A DNA stretch of 64,000 nt, taken from Melastoma dodecandrum (lineage: Eukaryota; Streptophyta; Magnoliopsida; Myrtales; Melastomataceae). Shown here one piece after another: positions 24,001 to 36,178 of this stretch. The notes under the pieces were generated by a model. That model did not search any database. It had not been told where the DNA came from and saw only the letters and a program-made list of their open reading frames with translations. Position numbers and translations under genes: made by a program. The stretch is taken from assembly GCA_029817715.1 (NCBI GenBank), contig JARUPY010000002.1, positions 59,630-123,629 of the forward strand. The letters run 5' to 3'. The first letter of the stretch is position 1, and each line of letters opens with the position of its first letter.

Positions 24001-25156
24001 GAACACCGGGCCAGCAACCAAAAAAGAAATGATATAAAACGAACAAGAAGAAAGCTAAAGTCAAAGCAGATGGATGGAACTCATAAAGCACCTCTGAGAT
24101 GCATGTAAATATAGTACAACGGCGAACACCTGGGTGTGAGCTCAGGCAGCGCAAGATGTACCGATGAGCATCACTTAACAGTCGAGATGACATGATTGTG
24201 ACTTCCTGGCCAGCTTGTAATTTTGAAGTCCAATTAACTACCTGACCAAAAGCTAGTCATTAGCATCAGATACTAAATTATGATAGGGTTATAGCATGAA
24301 AGCTACGCATCAACATCATGACTGCAATAGTTTCATCTGTTAGCAAATCAAATCATATTTTCATGTTTACAAATGTAAAAAAGAAAAGAAGTCTTAAGAG
24401 TCGAGATCGAGAGGGGGTCCTCAACCCCAAAGCCTCAAATCAAACCAAGGCTATCCGACATTTTAAAGTCAACCTGCAAGAAGTAGGATGAAAGAAGAAT
24501 ACATTCAAGCAGAAGTTCTCACCGTGCCAAGAGGAGCCAAGTCCTCCAAACTGCAAACAGCACGTACTCCATGGTCAAGCAACAAGGGAAAAGCCCCAAT
24601 GTATTGGAAACATTCAGCACATCCACTATCCAAATATAGGACTGAATCTTTTAGAAGCTCCCCTACCTGAGGACAGTCAGAAATCCAAATTGTAACAAGA
24701 AAAGAGCTTAGCAAACGAAACCATCAGAAAAGTGACCATTCTAACTTCTAAAAGAAGGACACACATTTTCTAAGATATCACACCAGATAACATCACAGTC
24801 CAAACCAAAGTGAGGTTTGGAGAATAACCAAAACCCTAGAGGATTTCAATATCAAAATCAAAACAATCCTTAGTTTTCCCATGAACTAATCATGAAGCCT
24901 TTTTATAAAACTTCCTCTTGCTCAATTAAACAAGCAACTCTTCAGCATCAGGCAGGGACAATCGACAACGAAAAAATTAATCAGTACACCTCATCCTTGA
25001 TTCAGAATTTCAGAAACAATAAAACCTCGCAACACGGTACCCAAATTCAACAGTCTGAAGCAATCAAAACCAACGCATTATCTTCCTCGAAGTCAGAATC
25101 GAACTCACTCGGCCGATCGAATCGAGGCAAGTTTTGGAAACGTCAACCATAGCCAT
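21099..25156 (-). CDS. MIP3: Sec1-like protein MIP3 (MAG2-interacting)
   Basis: Seven exons on the minus strand: 25156-25109, 24666-24523, 24241-24092, 23579-23091, 23007-21469, 21376-21308 and 21230-21099. All are phase 0 and give 856 residues, close to known MIP3 proteins. Recognisable blocks include MAMVDVSKTCLDSI, GAFPLLLDHGVRAVCSLED, HFPCIICPITPRAF, LKLEIFSLGDLSK, DRTLDLLTPCCHGDSL, GENFPTSGSDGPFSWQE, HSSTVGRFLKSGFGRLG and the terminal LGGTTLLTPKDMFELLLGQ. MIP3 is the Sec1/Munc18-like subunit of the MAG2 (Dsl1-type) tethering complex at the ER, needed for Golgi-to-ER retrieval and storage-protein export. An acidic stretch around DDDQWDSWGDEY precedes the last conserved part. The frame is intact. 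A SINE sits in the third intron. Confidence 0.93.
23843..24027 (+). mobile_element. tRNA-derived SINE in a MIP3 intron
   Basis: An element of about 185 bp lies antisense in the intron between 24092 and 23579. It has a pol III A-box-like TGGTCCAAGAGG (23855-23866) and a B-box-like GGTTAGAGAC (23900-23909), spaced as in tRNA-derived SINEs, and ends in an A-rich tail (24018-24027). It is bounded by near-identical direct repeats, AATGATTTAAA (23832-23842) and AATGATATAAA (24028-24038), 10 of 11 matching, consistent with a target-site duplication. The body (GGGTCGAGTCC, ATTAGTCGGAACG, TTCGAACACCGGG) resembles a widespread plant SINE type; I do not name the family. Confidence 0.75.
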
Positions 25157-26540
25157 GACTCCTTGCTTCCCCGTATCGCGCTCGATTTGATGTTAATAAT
25201 CACTGCAAGTCAATCGAGGTCGTATCCGGCGAAACTCGGAGGTTCCAATTCGAGAAACGGCCGTGAATTGTTGAACTACGAACTCGCACGGCCACGATTC
25301 ATCGATTCGGAGAACGATCGTCCGATCAATCTTCGTCTCCTCGGACGACGACCGGGCGTTGCTTCGAGGAGGAGAGGGGAACGGTGTCTCAGGCGCAGCG
25401 GCGGACGGCGACGTCTTTTCTCTGGGCCCGATGGGGAGTTAGTTGGGCTTTGCCTCTTCAATTTCTCGATGTGGATGTCAAAGCAATGGCTCGCAAGATT
25501 GGATTAGTCCCTTAATTTAAGTATTATCTTTATCAAGCCTTTTACCCTTTTATGCTTCATACATGCATGGATCTCATTGTCATGACTTCCTATTGTCTGT
25601 ATAAATACTAAAATTTCACAAATAAAAAATTATGTACAAATTATCATATTAAAATAATGAATAACAACTTGTGTCTCTCTAATCATGGATGATATATCTG
25701 AATTCTCTTATTCGATTTTCGAAGAATTACGATAATTGAAGATGATAACTGAGTTCTGATAAAGGATTAGCCGAACTTTGAGAGGTATCGTGTTAAAGTC
25801 GTTGGAATCTATAAGCTCGATTTGACAACACTTCAAGGATTTGGTGAAGACGTCGCGGCTTCCACAACTTGCTGTTTACAAAAGAGTAATGGAGGACATT
25901 GAAAGAACTTCGACGAGCTAGAGGATCCTCAAGGGCTTCCTTGGAACGGAGATTCGGATGCCAATTCGGCAGTAAATACTTGCAATCCCAGTAATGTCCG
26001 TTGGTATGGGCAAGAAATTGTCCCAAATATAGAGTTAACTGCTTCTCTAGAGGAGGTAATTTGTCAATCCCAGATTGCAATCGTCCCTTTGGATGTGTAT
26101 TTGAGGCTTGAGGGACACTGTCACGATCCTTGGAAAGAAGTATGTGGCCAAAATGCAAAATTAGAATCATTAACTTTAGTGAAGGAGTGGTCTCAACAAA
26201 TCTCGACGTAAGATTGATGATAGCATAAGGGAAACGAAAAGTTGGTTTTCACATGGAGTCCGACCCTGGTGGGTTTCCATCAGTCGATTTTGCCACTGGC
26301 GACTTGAGAAACTCAAAACTCGCTCCTAGTCGACCTAAACCACCACCTCCCACACGAGGTTCGACCTCCAATCTCGCTCGACAAAATCGTGATTAAAATG
26401 AAATCGCGATGCAGCAATGCATCAATGATAAGTGTACGAGGCTAACATTCGACAACAGTGTAAGAAGAGGACACCCAGTTTATATATTTCCACAGAGGAG
26501 ATCCACCTTCGATGAAGGTCTTCATAGAGAAAGACCCTAT
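25157..26540. other. Intergenic, unrecognised remnant sequence
   Basis: The first 300 bases are the MIP3 promoter side. A minus-strand open frame at 25793-26170 (about 125 codons from its first stop-free position) has the look of decayed transposon coding sequence, but I recognise no domain. The following gag remnant supports a transposon origin for this stretch. Confidence 0.35.
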
Positions 26541-26559
26541 TCGATGAGGTTGCTTCCAG

Positions 26560-27030
26560 TGTAGTTCCATGTATGTTTGAAGATCCAGATTACATGAAGT
26601 ACATCATCGCTCGGAATGTCAAGCAGGTGGTTGCTAGTGATGTGCGAAAGGATGAAATGAACCTCTAGTGTATCATTTATCCTGAGTACATCAACCGGGA
26701 TTGTTCAATTTACCCATCAAGCTAAACTTCGAATAATGACTATCGAAAACTTCGATTGTTCTCTAATTCGCTTATGGGACCGGCCTTTCCATGGTACATT
26801 CATCTTTCCCCGAACTTAATTCCAGGATGGCAGGAAATGCAAACTCAGTTTATGCAAGTTTTTGCTGCACTAATTTAACCATCACCTTAGCCTGGGGAAT
26901 TGGTTGCGATCTTTCTTCAACTATTACCCTAGTCGAACTCTTAAATGGCCAATGGTACCTGGCCTAAGGTTGATATAATAGTAAAAAAGTTTCCTTTCAT
27001 GGAGCAAAACAGGCTGTTTAACCCTCCAAT
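26560..27030 (+). pseudogene. LTR-retrotransposon gag remnant
   Basis: Translated in one frame with several stops, 26730-26860 reads KLRLFSNSLMGPAFPWY, then LIPGWQEMQTQFM. This is the core of the Retrotrans_gag domain of Ty3-like elements. Sequence after it (FLQLLP, then ANGTWPKVDI) continues the gag region. Stop codons near 26723, 26876 and 26940 break it. I found no pol genes or terminal repeats in the neighbourhood, so this is an isolated relic. Confidence 0.7.
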
Positions 27031-28027
27031 CACCGTAGTGTTGCCTTCGATTCCCCTTTCCATCAAATTAGTGAAAGTATATGAGTTGATATCAAACGAA
27101 CATTTTAAGGCCCTTGATCATTCGATTATAGGTCTCGCAGTATGTCGAAGATTACCCCTCAAACTTGTCTATAATAACATATACATGCTTCGGTTGATTA
27201 TCTACATCCACGACTACTTTTACTTTGTCAGCTCAGACATGAAAACTTTCCTTTTCATGTGTTTTGTCCATTCTTGTATTTCATTTGTCGATCTCTTTAT
27301 TTCATTTCATGAAACTCGTCATTTGATAGCTCTAACGAGAGTTGTGATATAATCTTCAAATAAAGTAGTATTCGTCATCATTACTGATATAATCTCGAAA
27401 TCCTTACCCAGCTCTTGGAGGGGAATTCGATGAAGAATTATTACTCATAGAGCTACTAAGACACTTTTAAAATATATTTATTTTGGGCTTGTAGTCCACT
27501 GATGACCCAATACGCCTATACATGTAATGGGCTTAATTCTCCTTGATAACCCAATAAGACTTTTTTTTAGTGGGCTAGATAATTAACCCCTCCACACCTA
27601 AAAAAATAGTCTATTTTTTGTTCATATGACCGAGTTGGATTGTCGCTATTGCAAGTCCATGATCAAACTCATACACCAAGCCCGTTCATACGCATCGACA
27701 AAATTTTGATGACTAACAGTTAGCACCTCTCTTTTCCCTGCACTAACCTTTGACCCCAGTAGCCTTCCTGAACTATATCATTTCCAAGATTAGGAGGAAG
27801 AATCACGAGTTGAACTCATGGAAAGTACTTGAAAACATGAGTTGTTGTTGATTGATTATATGCAAAGTTACAACCGGCACAAACAGCAGTCAAACCCCCC
27901 AGCCTTCAAGGTGAACATTGGACGGCAACACCACTGTAAAAGCATAGAGGATGGATCCGGGCACTTGAGAAACATTTCGAAAACCAGAAACACCTTCAAA
28001 CACAACAAACACCATTCAACATGTGCT
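27031..28027. other. No gene recognised
   Basis: About 1 kb of AT-rich sequence after the gag relic. A plus-strand frame continuing to 27352 is AT-rich and hydrophobic without a recognisable domain. The last few hundred bases are probably the 3' flank of the MBF1 gene. Confidence 0.45.
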
Positions 28028-29293
28028 TCACTTCTTCCCACCACGCAGTTTTACCCCTAGAGCCCTCTCCAGCTTAGTGATAATCTGCTGATTTGGTATA
28101 GCTTTGCCAGATTCATATTCTTGAATAATCTGTGGCTTCTCGTTGATCAACTGTGAAGAATGCGGCCACGCTTAGAAGATGACGCAAAAGAGGGTGCATA
28201 TAAAAAGCCGGAAAAGAGACAAGTATGCGTACCTGTGCTAACTGAGCCTGGGTAAGCTTCTTATCCATTCTCGCTTGCATTATATTCTTCTTGAGGTCGT
28301 TCGGCACCCGGTCATCTAGAACCAAACACAATTATCAATACCAGTAATAATAATTAATTATCTTCAATGATAAGGAAATTTCAGTATCTTGACTTTGAAA
28401 GTATTCAAGTCACAAACATCAGCAAGCAAACAATCCAGTATTTCCTTCATAGAGACACCACATAACACCACCTTTAATTGCACTTACTTTCAATCACGTT
28501 GATCCACACAGGAACAAAAACAGAAACGAAAAAATCAAGAACAACAGAGAATAATAAAGCTCCATCAAGGAACTTGGATCAAGCGAAGTATCCTTTCCAA
28601 CATCTAAAGAATACAACCAAAAGGAATACTAAGTGAAAGGGACGTCAAAGAGAACATACAAAGTGAAAACAAAGAAGAAAAAGCACGAGTTGCAAACATC
28701 GGACAGAGCAGCTCAGCTGCAACGAATCATAAACTCCACTACCCACACATATAACAAATTACTCACGGGCAAGGTTTTCAGTGTCATCGTCGAGCTTCTT
28801 AGTATTCAGAGAAGTGCTGCTCGACGCGGCTTTATTTGTTCCGGCATTATCTGTTGTCAAAAATAAAAACAAAAAAACGAAGATCAAATCAGTCAACTGT
28901 CAAAATATTGATCTCCTCATATGGGCCAAATTCAATCAAACCAACACCACACGCATCAAACCCATCCAGATATATCATCTAAATTGATAACAGCAAGAAA
29001 TCAAGCAAATCACAACAAACGACTCACAGCCGGAACCCAAATCACCCAACCAATCATCATCCGGGGGCAAGGAACAAACAGCGGATCCCCAAATCAGTCA
29101 AAAAAACAGCAACAGCAGACGGTTAGGAGTACAAGAAGAAGGATGCCTGACATTTCTTGACAGTTTCGATGTCGGCGCCGGCGCGACGGGCGGCGTTGAC
29201 GGCCTTATCGTCCTTCTTGGCGGCTGCGTTGGGAGCCTTCTTGCGGATGACGACGGGTTCCCAGTCCTGAGAGAGCGGTCCAATCCCGGCCAT
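28028..29293 (-). CDS. MBF1: Multiprotein bridging factor 1 (MBF1a/b type)
   Basis: Four exons on the minus strand: 29293-29152, 28850-28767, 28315-28233 and 28150-28028, giving 143 residues. The N-terminal MBF1 domain starts [16 protein letters not shown]. The C-terminal Cro/C1-type helix-turn-helix covers [15 protein letters not shown] and [21 protein letters not shown], followed by the basic end KLRGGKK. MBF1 is a transcriptional coactivator linking bZIP-type regulators to TBP and is also tied to ribosome quality control. Class I MBF1 genes (a/b) are growth-related, while class II (c) is heat-induced; the length and the GIGPLSQDW start favour class I. The frame is complete with clean GT-AG sites. 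Confidence 0.95.
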
Positions 29294-29329
29294 GACGACG
29301 ATCTTCCCCTCAACAAACGTTCCTGATCT

Positions 29330-29450
29330 AATTAGGGTTTTCCGGGCAAATGCTTTTCTTCGACGAGGTTTCGGCTCTCTGTCTCATCCAAAAGTGGTTC
29401 AATCAGCTGCCAGTTCATGGGCCTGGACCATCGTGATGCCATAGGCCCAA
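29330..29450 (-). promoter_or_regulatory. MBF1 promoter: telo-box and site II
   Basis: TTAGGGTTT at 29332-29340 is a telo-box about 40 bp before the start codon. TGGGCC at 29418-29423 and GGCCCA at 29444-29449 are site II cores. The layout matches that seen before the ribosomal protein genes of this window. Confidence 0.6.
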
Positions 29451-30010
29451 TAGGGAACGGAAAGGCGATTCTATCCCGCCCATTTTAAACGAACCAAATG
29501 ACGAAAAATGGCGGAAATGGAAAGAATGGCGTTCCATTCCATTCCCTTCCCTTCGTCGTTACATTACAAACTAGATATTAACCCGGTAACCCCACCGAGG
29601 CCACCATCGCCCTCGGAATGGGGGTAACAAGTGTAGAGTACCCCACAAAGTCCGACCACCGCAGCCACCTTTTCCATGCTTCCTTTCGCCCTCTCGGTGG
29701 TCGACGCAGAAGAAATAGCATTACGGACAACAAGATTACCGACACCGCGACAGTGGAGCTTCACGAGGAAATGACACAGAACCTCACAAATCGCCATGAC
29801 AGATCTCTTATTGGTTGGTTTATTTCTCGCAAAGAGTTTCGGACAAGAACTTATAAATGTGATAACAAACAACTAGATTTAGCATCATCGTGCTCACTTA
29901 TGACCTCATGGAGACATTTATGCCCAGTAGAAGGAACAAAACATACAACAGCGAATTACATGTACAAGTAAAACAAGTAGAGGCGAGAACATGTACAATT
30001 ACTGGCAGCC
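29451..30010. other. No gene recognised
   Basis: Intergenic DNA between the MBF1 promoter and the end of the DUF688 gene. Open frames on both strands at 29564-29971 overlap each other and show no domain. Part is presumably DUF688 3' untranslated sequence. Confidence 0.4.
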
Positions 30011-32248
30011 TCAATGCTCCACCGCGCAGCTTTCCGGGATAGGAGTGAGTAATTCCTGGTTTTAGGTGGGATACACCGGTGTAAGCAGCTGTGACAATAC
30101 AAGAAAGTAAAAGGGGGAATCAAAAGCTTTGATTACCTCCGAGAACCTCAGATGGCCGCGATCCAGATTTGCCGTTTTGACGATGGTTTCCCATTTGGGA
30201 TCGACAGGGGCCGACTTTGCTGAAGGGTGGACTTTGCTGAAAGCGTTTGCACCAAAACTACGGACTTGTCCTGAGTTCTTGGACAGCATGGAGGGAAGCG
30301 TACGTGACAGCCAGGAGTCCGAGGGAGATTTAGGAAGAGGCGGGGGAATAGGGAAGTCTGTGTAGATTCCGGGGATGACCAATGGGTCACCCAGTTTCGG
30401 ATTTATCTCGCCTTCCAAATCGATCTTCCCATCAATGACAGGGCTTATTTCAGGACTGTTCTTTCCACCATCAATAGAGGTTGCCTCTACTTTAGGTAGT
30501 TTAGATGAATTCACTTCATGTTTGGATCCATCGACCACATCAACAACTATTTCATTGTCAAGTCCCTTTGAAGCAGGCTTTGGCGAAGATTCAGCAGAGC
30601 TGGTGGTACCAGCTGACGGTTCTGCATCTTTCTGGGTTATGTTCGAACTCGTCATTTTCACCAAGGAAGAGATAACGGAAGGGTCATCATTGATGCTCTT
30701 CCTCGTCAGACTGATCTTTTCCTCATCGCATTCATCCCTCACAAACTCTGTAACAGCCCTCAAGTCAGAGGCACTTGTGTCTGAGTTTTGGGATTCAACC
30801 ATCGTGATGACATCAACGTAGACTGTTTTCTCAGCTACAGTGACCTTTGAACCCGATTCCCATTCAGAACCTTCACTAGCCAGTAACTGTCTAAAGTTCA
30901 TGCATTGTCTATCTCGTGGCTTACTACACTCCTCGCTTGTGGAGTTTTCCACTATGACCACATCTTTTACTGAGTTGTCCACCAGTATGTGCTTAGTTAG
31001 CAGAGAATTATCTCGGCGCTTGGCTGCCTCTCCGCTCTGCCCGAGCTCATAGAGGGAGGTGGCCTCCAAAATCTTACCATCCCTTTCGGAAATAGGAAGG
31101 CCAGATATAGCCTTTGGTTCAGATTTATCTGCTAAGAAATTCCCGTCTAATTTTTGTACACTTGCAAGGTCACCATCAGGCTGAAGCAGATATAAAGCTC
31201 GAAAACATCAGAAAATAATGAATAAACTAAATTAACAAGAATAAATAGGGAAGCCCAAGCAGATACTGCGCACCTTGCACCAATTCTCCCCTTGATACTG
31301 TGCATATGATGACTTAACCTGAAGCCTACGTAGAGGATAGGTCGATCTGGCAGAGGGAACGCCGATGCTTGATATGGCATTTGACAGGCAAAACCGAGGG
31401 AGTAATCCACACATTTTGGCTGATGGATTTTCATATTCATCAAAGTCATCTTCACTGTCTTCTCCAAGCCCGTACCGGTCATTAACAAAGCGTACATTGA
31501 ACTTCCGTTGATATCGTTGAGTGTTGTTATTACCCTCGGTTAGAGCATTCGTGAGATGTCTCGGTTGATCTTTTTCCGGTTGTGGCTTTCGAATGACATT
31601 AGCAGGTGCTTCAGAAGCCATCGCCTTAGCAGCAGGCAAGAAACGGCCCATCATGAAATCCCGGGCAGGCGGTTCTTTGGAGAACTTTCCGGATAATCTT
31701 GAGTCCAAGGCATCCACTCCACTGAGGCCGCTCAGACTGCAACTCAAGCATTGCGACTCTGAATGTGAAAACGTCTCCACTGCATCTAAGAAAGTCTCTT
31801 CATCAATTTCTGAACTGGAGTCTGCTGCCTCCTTCGGGACATCATCGACTCTTTCACATTTGAGAGCACTTCCATCCTCTGTTGTGGAGCTCTTCTCTTT
31901 ATCAGACTTGACAACTTGATTTATTTTGTTCAACTCTCGCTGTTTAGAATTTTTCCCAGGAGGAGGCTTTGGGGGAACAACACAAGCCTTGGGGATAGGA
32001 TTTAACGATTTTCCTTCATCCTTTGGCCTTCCTGGGCTCTGTTCCCAGATGAATGGCACGGTACCAGGATTCCGAACTGGACCTGATTTCAGATCAGACT
32101 TGTACCTCGGAAGAGGAGGCAAATTGGCAGTTGTCCGATCTATTCCCCTGTTTTCCGGAGTCTCTGGTGGGACTACTGTGGGTGAGAACCTCCTCACAGT
32201 GAGAAGAGGCTGACTGAAATCCAGTTGGTTGTCTCCCAAGTCCATCAT
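30011..32248 (-). CDS. DUF688 family protein
   Basis: Three exons on the minus strand: 32248-31274, 31180-30137 and 30055-30011, giving 687 residues in one frame. The N terminus (MMDLGDNQLDFSQPLLTVRRFS) and the motif NPGTVPFIWEQSPGRPK are the DUF688 signature: a short conserved start followed by a PFxWE box. SCSLSGLSG and CGLLPRFCLS come next. The rest is Ser/Asp/Glu-rich and probably disordered. The C-terminal exon codes only ELLTPIPESCAVEH; the Arg-Phe-Ser-Glu join and the clean splice sites support it. The family is plant-specific with no firmly assigned function that I know. A second ATG directly follows the first, so the start is uncertain by one residue. Confidence 0.8.
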
Positions 32249-33545
32249 ATTTCAATTCCAATCAAATGGCGCAGGACAGTGCAGTTCCACACCTACAGAA
32301 AACGAAGAACTGATGTCAAACTTCAAAATTCTTTCCGAGTGATTGAACAAGAGCACTTACCATGTTATCCAGTCAACAGTGTTAATCAATACACAAACAT
32401 TTCATACTAGACGTGAAAAAAAAAAACTACTTAGAATTTGAGACGAGAGGAGAGTATATTCAAATAGCTAATCCTAGTATTGGCAGCGGCCATTAACTAT
32501 GGGGTGACTAACAGGTTACCTACCAACTGCCGCTTAGAATCTCACCCTACTTAACGCAGACAGAACCTACCAAACAGAAGCCGTTAGTCCCTCACTAATC
32601 CCAGCCAACGAAAATTTAAGTTGCCATCCCTGAGTATATGACCTGCTAACCCTTCCCATCTATAATTCGAAGAATTATTACAGGTGAAGCTACTAGCCAT
32701 CGTTTCAGAAGGTACAATACCCAAAACTTCCCAGACCAGCATTACTTTCTGTCCCATTGAAGTCAATACCCGATTCGAATACCACGGCATGAACAGAACA
32801 ATCACATACCCATCACTAGCAACTGCATAAGTGCAGCGCTTTCAGAAAAATTTTGAAGAGATTCGCAATAATCAATCCCCGAATCCGGACACGAAGTATG
32901 AACAGATGCTTTCTCCTAACAAATCATAAATGGGCCCAAAGAACAAAAACGAAACAAACTCGAGCTAAATCAAAGTTCTAAAGATTGAAGATCGAGCTAT
33001 TAATTTTAGAAGAGCGGACTTGAACGCGTGATCAGGAGAGAAAAAATTTCACTCAAAGATCTAACAGCACCATCAATCCTCTACACCCGAACAGGCGGAT
33101 TCAATTCGGAAGAAGAAGAAGAAGCAGAGCAACCAAGAATTCCCCCCCCACCCCAGAACTGGACAGAAAACACCCGGGGAAGGGAACTGCCCCAACAGAA
33201 CAACAACCCCATCACGAACGCAGGCCGAAACACGGAAAAACGAGACCAGAACAAGATCAAGAAAACAACGACGACATGCAGGCCACAGCGGCCGAAAAGG
33301 AGGGAACTTTGCCTCGTTCGGCGAGGGAACGGACTAGGGGATGGAAACCCAGTAATGGTCTCTGGCCGACAGGCGTCAGGGACAAGAAGAAATTGGAGGA
33401 AGGCGGACAGGGTGGAAGAGGTGGCTGTGGTGCTGGTGGAGGAGGAAGACGTATCTGGAGAATCTGGCTCTGACTCTGACTCTGAGGACTGTGTGACTCC
33501 CAAGGAGGAAATAAAATCAAAAACCAAAAGCAACCACAATTAATT
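32249..33545 (-). other. Probable DUF688 5' leader and promoter
   Basis: Upstream of the DUF688 start there is no independent gene I recognise. A Ser/Pro-rich open frame on the minus strand at 33081-33539 may be part of a leader exon; its codons look low-complexity rather than domain-like. The leader may contain an intron, but I cannot fix the ends. Confidence 0.35.
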
Positions 33546-34925
33546 ACAATTAAAAAGCCAGCCTTTTTTTTTGCTTCTTTCTTTGTTGTCTTTTTTTATA
33601 ACATGACTCTTTGTTCACTTGCAACCCACCAACATTAATCATAAATCAGTCTTACTTGTTTGTGTGATATATTTTTGTGTGGCATTGATGGGGAAAGTTC
33701 AAAGTTCATGCCCCATTAGTAAAAGCACTTCAATGGGAAAGGATGAAGCACACTCACTGCAAGGGGGGAGGAGGTTGGTTGCATGCAGTGGAAAGTGCAT
33801 GGCTTTTTTATCTTTCCCTAACATTCGAGTAGAATGAAACGATGTTGATGGGACGAAAGCACTTCGCACACAAATCACGATGACTAGCAAAATCAGAGCA
33901 AGAACAAGATTGGGAATTGGGAAGTGGGATCCTCAACCCATTACCAAATTTGCTTTCTCCCCCACATGAAGAAAAGAAGAATTCAATGATTGAGGTGCTC
34001 TGTTCCTCCTTTTTTTTCTATTGAAAAGAAGAAATTATTATTCTTTTTGGCGGAGGATTGATTGGTTTTGATTAGTAGGAATAATTGAATAGGATCAAAG
34101 GTCACAATCAAACACCCCCCTCCCTCTTCTCGGAAACCGTCACGATTCCCAATTTTGTTGTAATTTAGCTGATGGAAGTATAAGAACATATTCAGTCTGT
34201 GCATGAGATATGAGATGAGGTGGATATTGAACTGATGCTCTCTCTGTGTGTGTGGAACACTATAACTGCTTTCACGTGAGATTAGTCAGCAAGAGGTGAT
34301 ATTTATTTTAACACAGGAGGGAGGAGTAGTTGAAGAAATTATGGGAAGTCACACACGGTTGTGCCTGTCAGTCAGTCAGGGCGAGAGCATCATCGACCTC
34401 ACTAACATGGAAAGCAGCATGTTCCACCGCTCCCTCCCCCTCCCCAACCTATGCCTTGTCGGTTGGATTTTATGCATAGCCTTTTAGGCCGTGTTTGGTA
34501 AATCCCAACTAAATAATTCCCCTCTTTTTCCCTTGATCAATACGCAATCGTACCCCCCATCTTTTTCAATTTAGTTAATTTTTCCTGGCATCATTCTTTT
34601 TTTTTTAAATCATTTTTTGTATATAATTAAAAAGATCAAAAGACACCTCCATGAAACTCCCTAAATACTTGAATACTTAAATAAAGTTTGGTACGATAAA
34701 AAAAAACACAAGAGTTCACATTTATGAATGCTTTGAAGTTATATTTTCAGAGATTTTAAATAAGATAATGAAATATTTTAAAGTTAATTTACAAGACTCC
34801 TACAATGCTTTTCGGACCAGACACCCCAAACCCAACTTGCTTGCTCCGCTGTTAATCTTGGCCTTCCCAATAAATATAGGCCGGACCTCAATCGGGTCCA
34901 GCATCCACCAACCTTCCTGAATCCC
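33546..34925. other. No gene recognised
   Basis: About 1.4 kb, AT-rich in its second half. Short frames at 33619-33837 and 34296-34487 have no recognisable domain. A CACGTG core occurs near 34273. Confidence 0.5.
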
Positions 34926-34929
34926 AACC

Positions 34930-35010
34930 TTACGACATGGGCTGCTGCCGTTTAGTTAGGGTTACGAATATAAAGCCGAACAAGTTGAAAAAAAACAAAC
35001 CCTAGCCGAC
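34930..35010 (+). promoter_or_regulatory. L22 core promoter: site II, TATA, telo-box
   Basis: In order: TGGGCT at 34938-34943, TATAAA at 34969-34974, and a telo-box AAACCCTA at 34997-35004. The telo-box sits where it is common in ribosomal protein genes, near the transcription start. The coding start is 350 bp further on, and the sequence between ends in TTTGTTTGTAG, so an intron in the 5' leader is likely. Confidence 0.7.
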
Positions 35011-35353
35011 CAGCCAGGTTCCACCGCCGACTTCCCTTCCGCCTCCCCCCCCCCACATTCTTCATCCAGGTGTTAGTTAATATTCCTCCGTACACGTCAA
35101 TCTCTTCGTTTTAGCCCTTTCTTGCTGATGTCGGTGGTTTTGGGAAGTTGCCCGGGTTTTGTGCCCTGTGAACATGCCATGCCCTTTTGATTTGTGGGTC
35201 TGGGTCATGATTTGATTTCTGCTCCGGCTATTGATGGAAGAAGTTTCCTTCTTTTTATGATTCAATCCTTTCTGGGTGTTGAAATAGAGTGGCAGTGGTT
35301 TTGATTGTTATTGTTCGTGTTGTCCTGATTTGTTTGTAGTAGGGGAAGACAAG

Positions 35354-36178
<825 letters not shown>

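Noticed and set aside
33028..33543. Overlapping Ser/Pro- and Glu-rich frames on both strands
   Set aside because: Low-complexity composition on both strands, no domain; more likely leader sequence of the DUF688 gene.
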